This document shows, piece after piece, positions 1 to 11,300 of a stretch of 64,000 nt of DNA. Made by a program: the position numbers and the translations under genes. Source of the DNA: Adenanthera pavonina (lineage: Eukaryota > Streptophyta > Magnoliopsida > Fabales > Fabaceae); contig JAIVEN010000014.1 of the NCBI GenBank assembly GCA_026686845.1, positions 7,736,001 through 7,800,000 on the forward strand, written 5' to 3'. The notes beneath the pieces were generated by a model, which was not told the DNA's origin, made no database searches, and was given only the letters and a program-made list of their open reading frames with translations. Position 1 is the stretch's first letter. Every line of letters starts with the position of its first letter.

Positions 1-1525
1 AATCACCAGCGACCGTTGACCTATGGCTGCGGTTGTTAACCGATGATGGTGGGGGAGAGATAACACCTTAGGGGTATTTTGATAATTTTATAATTTTATA
101 TTTAATTTTAAAAAGTTGATCTTATTTTGTAATTAAACTTAGATCTGGTCCTGAATTGTAATTTCACCTGAATATAATCATGACCACGTGTGTCACGAAA
201 ACGTGCATCGCGCATGAATTCGGATCTATTCACACGCATAAAAAATGACTCGCTGTCGAGTACCATATATACTTTTCAGGAAAGTTGACGTATAATTTAT
301 TTGTTTATTTTTTATGTTTTTGAAAAGTTTGAAATATTCTTTAAAATAAATATATTATATTTTCATGTTAAAGATGTAAATATTTTTTTATTAAAAAATT
401 AAATAAATAAAAAAGTCAAGGATATTATAAAAAATATTATAAATTTTGATCAAAATATTTTACCTCCCAAGTGAAACTCAACCTCAACTTCTCATAAATG
501 CAACTTTTTACCTGTACATTATAAATATAAAACTAAATTATCAACATGATATAAGTCAAGTATTATTTCCCAGGATATTACAAATTTTACATCTTAGTCT
601 TAGTGGCTATTTGGTTGGTTTATATCGGGGTCAGGTGAGGGGTTAGTAATCATATCACACTACTTACTTATATGTTTGGTTGGCCAAAAATGCTGAAATG
701 ACCATCGCATTTGGTGAAGGTGATCACCTCAATTGAGGTGAAGACCTACATTCCCAAAATGCAATGTTAAGCCCTTCACATGGTTGTAAATGATAGGATA
801 AATGACCATATTACACTCAAAGAAAGACATTTACAACTAAACAAATCCAAACTTGTTTGGCATTGCATAAGTTGGAGTTTGAGAAGCAAGCCCTAGGTCG
901 ACCAACAGTGGAGAGAACGTAGAGGAATCTCGTTGACGAGGCTCGACTAATTTCCCACAATCTTGATTGTTATTATTTTTGTTCAAAGGTTGTAAAGGGT
1001 TTGTTGAATCACATCGGATAACGATTGCCCAAAGTCTTGGAGGTGGACGACGATGCTATGCTCTCAAATGCCGGTGATGAAGCTAGTTCGAATTTGTGAA
1101 TGAAGGAGCATGGATGATTTGCTTTGATGGCTCGACTAGGGCACATTGCGGGATGGATGAAGAGTGGAAATTTTTTGGGCTAATTTGTGATTTGTTTCTT
1201 AAGGATACTTTTGTCATTTTACATGATATTATATCCATTATATCTTATTTTTCCATTTAACCAAACCAATTTCCAATTTAAATCCCTTCACTTCCCATGA
1301 CTAAACAAACAAACTCATATATAATTATTATCCTCTTATATCTATTCATATTTTTCTCATCACATTATCTTACCCCACATGTGATTGAACTAAACAAGTT
1401 GTTAATGTCACAAAGATCAATTTTTTCCTAACACACATCTCGGTTGAGCACAAACTGAGATTTGTTATTTTATTTTTTTTAAGGAAAATGTGGTGCACCT
1501 ATCCAGTTATCCCCCCCTTTTACCC
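1..1525. other. AT-rich intergenic stretch, no gene seen
   Basis: I find no coding region. Positions about 603-1405 may be an old non-autonomous DNA transposon: the left end (ggctatttggttgg) and the reverse complement of the right end (cttgtttagttc near 1390) look like degraded inverted termini ending in a GGGGT block. The match is imperfect and I could not fix a target duplication. Confidence 0.4.
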
Positions 1526-2567
1526 ATCCCCCTCTTCCAATGATGTTCTCCCCACTTCCCTATATAATTATATAATTATAGTAATATATAATATAGATAT
1601 ATATAGTATTTATACTTATAATATGTTTAGTACAATATAAATGATAGGGTTTTCAAAATTTAATAAAATTTAAAATTCTATTTAATTAAATTAAAGGGAT
1701 AATTATTTTAAAGGACCTCTGTGAAATTATATTTAGTTTAAAAACATTAAAAATTCTAATTATTATTTCTTGTCGTAAAAATATGACCTTTCATCTTGAT
1801 CATAGATATAAGATCATTTTTAGAATATGAAGTAATATTTATTAAACATTTTCAAAAGGGCCCTTATGTAATTCATGACATAAGAGATTAAATAAGGATA
1901 ATTTTGAAAAAATTTCTTGATTTTTGAAAAAATTAAGGTAGTTAACTAACTTTAATTTGCATTCTTTATCCGTGTGATTTGGTTAAAATGGATCTTAATT
2001 ATATTAAGGATTAGAAGTGAGTTAAAGTTAGGTATATTATATTAAAAAGGGTCTTATATTTAAAATGACATTTTTTATCAAATTAGGCTGATTAAGAATG
2101 CAAATTAAAATTAGTTAACTACCTTTGATTTTTTAAAAAATTAAGGTATTTTTCTAAAATTATCCTTATTTAATCTCTTTATCTCTCTTTAAAATGAATG
2201 ACATATGGACATTTTATGGAAATGTGTAATAAATATAACCTTATATCTTAAAAAGAGTCTTGCATTTAGAATTAAGAAAAAAAGCAATATATTTAGAATA
2301 AGAGAAAGTAATTAGAATTTTTAATATTTTTTAAATTAAATATAATTTCATAGAGAAATCTTTTAAAATAGTTATCCCTTTAATTTAAATAAATAAAATT
2401 TTAAATTTTTATTAAAATTTAAAAATCCCATCTTAATGGATTTTATCTTAATGTTAATTTATATTATACTAAACATATAAATATAAATACTATATATCTA
2501 TATTATATATTACTATAATTATATAATTATATGGGGAAGAGGGATGAAGCCGTTGGAAGAGGGGGGT
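1526..2567. mobile_element. Fold-back (long inverted repeat) DNA element, about 1.04 kb
   Basis: The two halves are imperfect reverse complements around a centre near 2035-2047. The left outer end (ccctcttccaa then cttcccta followed by tataattatataattatag) is mirrored at 2520-2567 (ctataattatataattatat, ggggaagaggg, ttggaagaggggg). Inner matches include gtagttaactaactttaattt at 1940 against its mirror near 2100-2123. The arms are about 500 bp each and diverged by small indels. There is no coding capacity. It is a non-autonomous fold-back or large MITE. The superfamily is not assigned because no clear target duplication was found. Confidence 0.7.
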
Positions 2568-5500
2568 GGCAGGCTAGCCGCCGCCTCTTCTTTAAAAAAA
2601 ATTAAAATAATAAAATAATAAATTTTGAATTGTGTCGAGATGTGCGATAGATAAAATTGATCTTAATGAGTTGCAGAATTTGTAGTATTCTGGGAAATAA
2701 TATTTAATTTATAATATCTTAATAATTTAGTTTTGTATTTGTAACATATGAGTCAAAAAATCTAGGAATTCCTGTATATATATTTTTAACCAAGTTAGCC
2801 ATTGATATATTTGTTGGGAAGTTTAACTATACTCCTTTACTTTTTTTCTTATTAAACCACCCCAAAAACTAGAATGGCATATAAATTTACAGAGTCAGCA
2901 ATGAATTGTATTGTTAATCATTTATAAATAGTGTGATTACTAATATGTTTTATATTCTATAGTAATAATTTAAACTCTAGGCATTATTCAGGTAAGGAAA
3001 AAAAAACTCTTGGTGTTCTTTATCCTACTCTTATCACTTAATAAGCTGCATGTCCCATATAAATATAAACTATATTTAAAACTTTATATTAGTTAAATAT
3101 AAAGTATATTCTTCAAATCAAAGTTAAATAACTTAAAAATTTAAAAAAATAATAAATTTTAAATCATTTATAATTAATTCAAAAAATACATATCAAATAT
3201 GCACATTACATGTACGCTTGAATAAAAAAAAATCAACTTACATGCAGTTACGTGAATGGCTTATAAAGGAACCATTTGGTGTGTTTGCATTGTTTTAGTA
3301 TGTAAAAAAATAATTAATAAAACTTTAACTATTTACATCATTTAAAATTAAATAAGAAAAATATATTAAACCAATAACGTGAGTAATAAAACTTTTGTTC
3401 CTCAAGTAAATGATTGGGACTTCAATTTGTAACTTTTATATGGAGTAGATTCTTCATGAAAACTGTGAGGGTTATTATCATATATTGCATTTACAAGATA
3501 TGGTGGAATAGTGATATACAGCATAACATACAAATAAATATTGGTGAGTGGATATTAGCGGGTTGACTTACAATTAAATATATGTTTAATCCATGGTTAT
3601 ACATACATATACATAGGAAAAGGCCTGGTTGAAAAAAGTAAAACTCAGTTTAATTATCTAATTATATCTATATTTTGAGTAGATTAGTTTTCAGTTATCA
3701 GTTAGAGATTACATTTTATGCTAAAAATATATATATTTATATATTGGCATGATGTTTTAGAAAAATTACCCTATGTGACTTCTGCTCTGCAAAATTTATA
3801 ATAAACCTTACAAATTTAAATTATTCAAAATATTTAATAAACTTAGTATCTTTGAATATAAATCCCAGGCTAAAGATAAAATCACTACTATATACAGGAG
3901 GACACCAAATAGCTATAAATTTTAATTCAATGAAGAAGCCGTGCTTCAGAAGAAAAGTACTATAGTATGGACATATTTGGCGTGGCTAGGAAATGTCTCT
4001 CTCTCGCTCTGTTTTTTTTTTTTTTCTTTTTCGTGTTCGCCTTTTGGCATATATATATATATATGCATAAGTCACACACTTTGAAATAAAAAGTTAATCT
4101 GATATTGTCGTGGTTGACAAATACTTCCAACGTAGAGCATTAGGATAGAAGTGCATGCAAGGAAATGAAGGAGACAGAGACATGTAGAGAGCGGATACAA
4201 CCACCACGTCAATCTTCTTATCTCTTCATCTATTCCTTCCCCTCCCCATAGCCAAAATCTTTCGATATACTATGCCTTTATTCTTTTATCCTCACTCCCT
4301 ATCACTTATTTCAATGCAACAGCCTACCAGTACCCAGTGTGTGTGTATATATATGTAACGCATAATTATATGCTAGTGAAAAAGTAAACGTTGGCTAGTC
4401 AAGATATTTTATAAACTCGTTAAGGTTGGTCGAGTAGAGAAGTTTGAATTAAGTGGAATTTCTATCAAGAGTACGTGATACTTCACTCTTGAACGATTCC
4501 AGGCATATATTCAAATAAAGACTTATTGAACTTGTTGTTAATTTTCAACAAGAATTAAGGCGATTTAACTTCTGGTTCCAATACCTTCGATCATCTACAA
4601 TATTGTATCTTACTCCTTTTGATTCTTAATATAAGACAATTTCAACTACCTCACAGGAATCAAGAAATATTAGTTGCATTAATAAAATTATCTAATATTT
4701 GATTTGATTTTCATTTTTATCCTTAACTAATACCATATATTTAAACTTTTTAAAGTAAGTAATGCTTCATAAAACAATTTTTAAGAGGGGCATTTTTGGA
4801 ATAAAGTAATTAATACTTCACAAATTTTTACAAAATTATTTATATTTAGGATCATAAAATCTTTCTAGAAGGTGACTTATATAAAGGATCATAGAGAGTA
4901 TATAGTAATACAAAATGAACATAAAAGAGTGAAAATTTTTATATAACCTCTTTGTTCTTATATTTTCTCCAACTAGATATACAATTACCCTGTCTATATA
5001 TTAGCTAAATGCGATATATCCATATTCAAGCTGTAGTAGATATGGCTGTTTTCCACTCACAAGACCTAGTCCATTTGTACAGCGAGTTTTCCCTACTGCG
5101 TTTGCTTCCAAGTGTGAAGAACCCAACAATTCTAAAACTCCGAACTCTTGGGAAAACGTACGTCGAAAAAGAGTTTGTGTAGTCAAGAAGAACCTAACAA
5201 TTCCAACCATTTAAACAACTAGGAGAGTGCCCTAAAGGAATGATGTTATCTCCAATGGAAATGACCAAAACAGGCCTTGTTATCAGGACCCCGTTATCAT
5301 TCAATTATGAGAAAAATCCAAGTGATGTATTGAAAGTGGGTGGGAGGGAGAGGGAGGAAGGATATTTCAGTAAAACACACACGGGGAAAAAATATCTACA
5401 GTAGGCCCAGTTAGTGGTCCACATCGTCCACCGTCTCAATCTGGCTGGGCCCAACTTTGGTTGTTTGTTTTGAGTATTCTTCAATTGATTCGGTGCCTTG

Positions 5501-5736
5501 GGATATAGGGCCTTCTTGGCCCCTTGTTCACGTTCGTTTCACATTTTTTTCTCGGAAGTTATTTGTGTTTTCTTTCTTGTGTATGATTCTATATTTTTGC
5601 AGTCCCTATATGTGTGTTTTTTTTCTCTTTCGAAACAATGATGATGTAGAAACGCCAAATTTCGTTCGCTTTTTTGTGTGTTAATAAGAGAACCTCATGG
5701 CAATATATTCTTATAATTAACTAATTGAATATGTCA
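2568..5736. other. AT-rich intergenic stretch, no gene seen
   Basis: This stretch holds only short chance reading frames, homopolymer runs (a long T run at about 4013-4024) and a short (AT)n tract near 4050-4063. A gtgtgtgtatatatat tract lies near 4338. I see no exon series, RNA gene or coding element. Confidence 0.5.
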
Positions 5737-6529
5737 TGAGTGTGGGTAGTTGATCTAATCTGCCAGTGGATTGCTAAACATTCTCCAACTCAAAATATAA
5801 GCCATATTGTAAAATAATATCTTATGCTATGTTTGGTATAAATGAAAGAGGTTTCTTGAAAGGGAGAACGAGAGAGAAATTTTTATAAAACTTGTTTGGT
5901 ACACGTCTTTCAAATTTTTTATGAATAAAATATAACATTTTCATGAAATTCTTTTCTCCATTTCCTTTTCCCTTTCCATTTCTTTTAAAATGGCTCATTT
6001 CTACCAAACATGCCCTTAGTTCTTACTTTTAGGAGGTTTTTATTATTTTAATTATTTTTTTATTTATATCCTTAATAATTAAGAGGAATATATAGGATAA
6101 CTAATATGCTAATAGAATTTAGTGTAATTAATGAGAGTAATAGTGGAAAGTATTTAAATTTTTTGTATAAATTAAATAATCTAACCAATTATTTATTTAT
6201 TTTCTTATTATAAGTAAAATAGTTAAAAGGAGCTTATATTTTAAATTGAAGGGAATAATTTTTATTGAAAAAATATATAATCATTGGTATCTCTGTTATG
6301 GGAATATTATAATAAAATTAGATAATTATCTATTGGGCATTGCGTGGTTGGGTTTTGAAAGAGTTATACATTTAGGACCCAGTTAGTAAGCATAATGAAA
6401 TAAAAATAATATCATATATCCCCACAAAAAAAAATATGATATATAAAAATGCTCGTAACCTATTATTTACTATTTACTTTTTATTTATCTAGATAGGTAT
6501 GCTTTTAAAATAGGTTACATTTCTTTGGG
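5737..6529. repeat. 793-bp tandem duplication, unit 1
   Basis: The sequence starting atgagtgtggg at 5737 recurs at 6530 and continues in parallel to about 7303, with scattered substitutions and small indels. The units sit directly head to tail. This one contains a Tourist-like MITE at 5825-6015. The divergence (for example, unit 2 lacks about 15 bases inside the MITE) shows that the duplication is not very recent. Confidence 0.9.
5825..6015. mobile_element. Tourist-like (PIF/Harbinger-type) MITE, copy 1
   Basis: The element is about 191 bp, flanked by TTA on both sides (5822-5824 and 6016-6018). Its inverted termini read tgctatgtttggtataaatga on the left and, in reverse complement, gggcatgtttggtagaaatga on the right. 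The GGGCATGTTTGG-like terminus and the TTA target duplication fit the Tourist group. A related copy lies inside the LINE near 57.1-57.3 kb. Confidence 0.75.
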
Positions 6530-7303
6530 ATGAGTGTGGATAGTTGATCTAATATGCCAATGGATTGCTAAACATTCTCCAACTCAAAATATAAGCCATA
6601 TTGTAGAATAATATCTTATGCTCTGTTTGGTATAAATGAAAGAGATTTCTTGAAAGGGAGAACGAGAGAGAAATTTTTGTAAAACTTGTTTAGTACACGT
6701 CTTTCAAATTTTTTATGAATAAAATATAACATTTTCATAAAATCCTTTTCTCCATTTCTTTTAAAATGGCTCATTTATACCAAACATGCCCTTAGTTCTT
6801 ACTTTTATGAGGTTTTTATTATGTTAATTATTTTTTTATTTATATCCTTAATAATTAAGAGGAATATATAAGATAACTAATATGCTAATAGAATTTAGTG
6901 TAATTAATGAGAGTAATAGTGGAAAGTATTTAAATTTTTGTATAAATTAAATAATCTAACCAATTATTTATTTATTTTCTTATTATATGCAAAATAGTTA
7001 AAAGGAGCTTATATTTTAAATTGAAGGGAATGATTTTTATTGAAAAAATATATAATCATTGGTATCTCTGTTATGGGAATATTATAATAAAATTAGATAA
7101 TTATCTATTGGGCATTGCGTGGTTGGGTTTTGAAAGAGTTATACATTTAGGACCCAGTTAGTAAGCATAATGAAATAAAAATAATATCATATATCCCCAC
7201 AAAAAAAATGATATATAAAAATGCTCGTAACCTATTATTTACTATTTACTTTTTATTTATCTAGATAGGTATGCTTTTAAAATAGGTTACATTTCTTTGG
7301 GAT
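6530..7303. repeat. 793-bp tandem duplication, unit 2
   Basis: This is the second head-to-tail copy of the unit starting at 5737. It ends after the block taggttacatttctttgggatga, which also ends unit 1. It contains the second MITE copy (6619-6791). Confidence 0.9.
6619..6791. mobile_element. Tourist-like MITE, copy 2
   Basis: This has the same termini and TTA flanks (6616-6618 and 6792-6794) as the copy at 5825, with an internal deletion. It arose by duplication of the surrounding 793-bp unit, not by a separate insertion, because the flanking sequence matches too. Confidence 0.75.
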
Positions 7304-7956
7304 GAATACACTTTTTTTAACATTGAATACTTTTGTGCAGACATACAATGAAACTGTTCTAATTAAAAATCAAATGAAAATTTTAAATAATAAGGATAGG
7401 ATGAGGCATGATATGAACAGTAATAAAGGTTCATAGTATCATGATCTTAAAAAATAAAATAAAAAAGTGCTTTAGTATGTATCAAATATCATTTGTATCT
7501 TTAGATAAAAAAATTATTAAATAATAATAACAGCAGTGTAATCAATATTGTTTATTTCAGATAATCAATACTGATATGTAATCTGAAACAAATTGCAGTA
7601 TTAAAAAATAGTAATAAAATATGACTTGTTTTTAAGACTCTGCACAAAATGCAGGGGTCTTGCACGCAGTATTAAAAATCTGGCTCCCTTTCTTTGTTAA
7701 CTATCAAATGAGACTTAATTTTTTTTTTTTGGTGAAAATGAGACATCTTTTGATGATGATGATGATAATCATAGTTGTGGTAGTAGTTGTAAATATTGTT
7801 ATTAGCACTGCAGAGTGATTCGCATTTGCTGGTATAATGGGCTGAGATATTGTATTACAAAGTTTGAAGATGGGCCTCGCATTGGATTGACGGGTTCCCT
7901 CGTTTGCCTGAGAAATGAAGTGGGAATTTTAAGTGGCTTTCTTTTGTTACTTGGCC

Positions 7957-7988
<32 letters not shown>

Positions 7989-8210
7989 TTTCGGCCACAT
8001 TGTCGTGTTCCTTAGCTATATGCTTCATTTCATTTGAATTTTTTTTTTAAAAAAGGACATGAAGAGAGGAAGGGGTAAAATTTATTTATGTGAAGCTCAC
8101 ATAACAAAATACTCTATATAAGTCTTATTTTCCCTTTAAATTTGAAACGAGATCACCTTTAAGGCTTTAATAGATTTTGTATTTGTGCAAAAAACACGAT
8201 GGTCCGAAAC
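7304..8210. other. Intergenic stretch upstream of CDC6
   Basis: There is no gene. A (GAT)n tract lies near 7750-7770 and an (AT)n tract near 7959-7977. The last part, up to about 8210, is the likely distal promoter of CDC6. Confidence 0.5.
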
Positions 8211-8221
8211 ACCCGCCATCT

Positions 8222-8230
8222 GGCGGGAAA
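8222..8230 (-). promoter_or_regulatory. E2F-binding site, upstream copy
   Basis: The plus strand reads ggcgggaaa, the reverse complement of the canonical E2F/DP motif TTTCCCGCC. It lies 130-138 bp upstream of the CDC6 start. E2F control of CDC6 at G1/S is established in plants and animals. Binding here is inferred from the motif. Confidence 0.8.
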
Positions 8231-8251
8231 CCAATTCATGCTGGCAATGGT

Positions 8252-8259
8252 TTTCCCGC
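8252..8259 (+). promoter_or_regulatory. E2F-binding site, downstream copy
   Basis: This is a second canonical motif, TTTCCCGC, in the opposite orientation to the site at 8222 and 21 bp from it. It lies about 100 bp upstream of the CDC6 start codon. Two facing sites so close together in a region otherwise lacking G+C are unlikely to be chance. Confidence 0.8.
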
Positions 8260-8359
8260 TCCTCTGGAATCATTTTAAGGACTCGCCATTTACGACAATT
8301 TTGATTCCAAATCCCATCCATCTATTCACATCCACTTCGATTCAATTCACTCGCCCTAC

Positions 8360-11300
8360 ATGCCGACCATTGCCGCCCGTAAGTTCGCCACCGAAGCACT
8401 CACTGAGACACGGGCATTCGTGCCGGAGACGACCGCTTCTGGTGGCCGACCTGATGCCAGCTTTACTCCTCGTAAGCGGAGATTGAGATCCAATGGGCCG
8501 CCGATTATTGACAGTCCGATCTCTTCCCCGGCCAAATGGAAATCGCCCCGCCGATGTAGCAGTGAGAGCCCAAATCATGCTGCAACTGTAAGTGAAATCT
8601 GAAAAATGAGTAGGTAGTTCTGGAAGTTTGATCACAATCGATTACTGAATAAGTTGGCCGCTTGTTCATTATTTGCAGGCGAATGAGATGCTTACTAATG
8701 AAGTTGAAATTAAATCGATTAAATTGCAGGCAAAGTCATTGCAGGATAGCTTTGCTGATAAACCAAAATGGAATCCCAAAGGTAAGCTTCGTTTTATGTT
8801 GACTGCGGAGTATTTCTGTTATAATCCAATCGAAGGAACATACCAGACTGTAAAATGGGAACGAATCTGAGAGAGACATCGAAGAGTAGGAGGAATCAGG
8901 AGTGTCTTTTGCCATTAGAAACATGGCAGTCACACTTTTCGGTGCTGTCTTTTCTGTAAGACTGTAACAAATATGACTCTTCAATTGCCGTTTAGATTTT
9001 TTACTATCACATTCTCAAGAATTGTCCTTTTTGCAATATTTATGTTTCTCAAACTGAAAAGAAAAATGCATCTGAAGACATTAAGTGTAAATAGGATGGA
9101 TAAGGTAATTACCTTGCTGCGAAGTTCGATGATAATTAGATAATGCTGATACTTTAATTATCTGCCTTAATTATTTCGAGTTGTTTTATTTTGATATCTT
9201 TTTGATGCCTGTTTTTTATTGATTTGTAGATGGTGAGCAAGTAAGGATGGTGAAGGAGGCGTTGCACGTGTCTACAGCACCATCAACAATTGTGTGCCGT
9301 GAAGCTGAGCAGAATATGGTTTTTGAGTTCTGCAAGTCATGCATTGAGCATAAGAAGCCCGGGAGTATGTACATATGCGGGTGTCCTGGTACTGGAAAAT
9401 CGTTATCCATGGAGAAAGTGAAAGAGCTTTTAGTCGATTGGGCTAGACAGGTATACTATTCTGGTTTGATTGCAGTCTTCAACGCGATGGTGTGATTCAG
9501 CCTCAGGCGTTATGCCTATGAGCCACTCTAAGTCCGTATTGCATGTTTTCTTTTTACGTTGCATATATGTTCTCGCTAAATTATATCATGCCGTTCATCA
9601 ATTTCCATCTAAGCGCTTTACACATGAAATTCCTTGAGAATTATGATTGACCCCTTTTAACTTGGCCTTATATCGGTTTTTGTTCCTTACACTAACAACT
9701 GCTTGTCTGATTTTTAGGAAGGTTTCCTGCAGCCCGATGTCTTATCTGTGAACTGCACATCCCTCGCTAATACATCTGACATTTTCAGCAAGGTAGGGAT
9801 ATCAAAGGCAAATGCTAGTAAAGTCAACATGTTCGTATACTTACCTGCTGTTTGTTCCAACAGATACTTGGCTTAAACCAACCACGGGGTAGAAAGGTTT
9901 CGGCTACTCCCTTACAACACCTTCAGAGCTTGTACTCTCAAAAGTCGTCTAGCAAGAACATGATGTAAGAAAAGTATCCATACCCTAAACACTGCTACAT
10001 ATAAACACACTAGAAGTCTCGTGTAATCTGACAGGCACTTATTATTTAATAATACTTATTTACTTGTTTGGTATGTCATCCAACATTCAATGTATCTCCG
10101 TTGCAACAGATTGGTAGTGGTTGATGAATTAGATTATCTAATTACCAAAGACAGGGCTGTGCTTCACGATCTCTTCATGCTGACCACTTTCGCATTTTCT
10201 AGATGTATATTAATAGGTAAAATTATTGACTCGGACTTTGCCATTGTTGCTCTTTGACATGTAACAAACTTTAGGCTATCTGAACTTGAACTTCTTATTT
10301 ACACAGGGATATCAAATGCAATTGACCTTGCTGATCGTTTTCTTCCAAGGTTAAAATCGTTGAACTGTAAGTAAATCATTTCCATAAAATTTATGCTAAA
10401 AGGATTCCCCTTACTTTGAAGCTTTGAATATGGTGCCTTAACGACCTCCCTGATGAGGATAGCCCTTGCCTACCTGGCGACATCATTAACGCTTCTTTTT
10501 TATTTTCTTAATATTATTATTACTTATAGACTTTTTACGTTTGCTCTGTTTCAGGCAAGCCTACAATTGTAGCATTTCGGGCCTACTCTAAAGACCAGAT
10601 CCTAAGGATTCTGAAAGAAAGGCTAAGGGTAAGATTATTGTTGTTGAATTTATTGCTATCATAGACGTAGTTATCCCAGCATTGGATGACTAGTTTGGTC
10701 GCTAGAGTTTGCCTCCTTATGACCCATTCGAGGAAAAAGAAAATCCTCTACTAGCGACAAAAGAAACTGAAATATACATTCCTCTGTATTGTTGATTATT
10801 GTTTGTTAATAGCTGCCCGTTTTACTGTCAGGAACTTCCTTACACTGTCTTCCATCATCAAGCACTAGAGCTCTGTGCTAGGGTAAGTCCATACATCATT
10901 GTCTCGACAAGTTTATATTTGCTGTTTAGTTGATCATTTCATTATTACTGGTCTTGGTCACATTCTATCCAATAAGAATGAGATTATAGGATATGTAAAT
11001 AAGCTATGGCCTGAAACGTGTTTAAGGGATCTCCTGGCTCAATATTGATATGGAATTTCATGTGCAAGCAAACACAATGTCTTCTATGAAGTAGTTCTCA
11101 GAACTAGTCCTTTTTCCAAAGTGAAGGATAGCCACCTTTTATATCATTCAATTTTGTGTAAGGGCGCTCTTCAATTATACGGTGGGCTGGGTCTATTAAA
11201 TAATTTTTCAAACAATGTAAGGCATTTTTGCTTCAACTCTTGTCTCTCTATCTTTTGACTGCTTTATCCCGTAGAAACTGATGCAAGACGAAGAAGAAAA

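Noticed and set aside
5001..5210. 69-codon minus-strand frame
   Set aside because: It is isolated in AT-rich DNA, with no motif and no exon neighbours.
8199..8486. 95-codon frame overlapping the CDC6 start
   Set aside because: It is out of frame with CDC6 exon 1, has no family features, and spans both E2F sites, so it is most likely promoter sequence.
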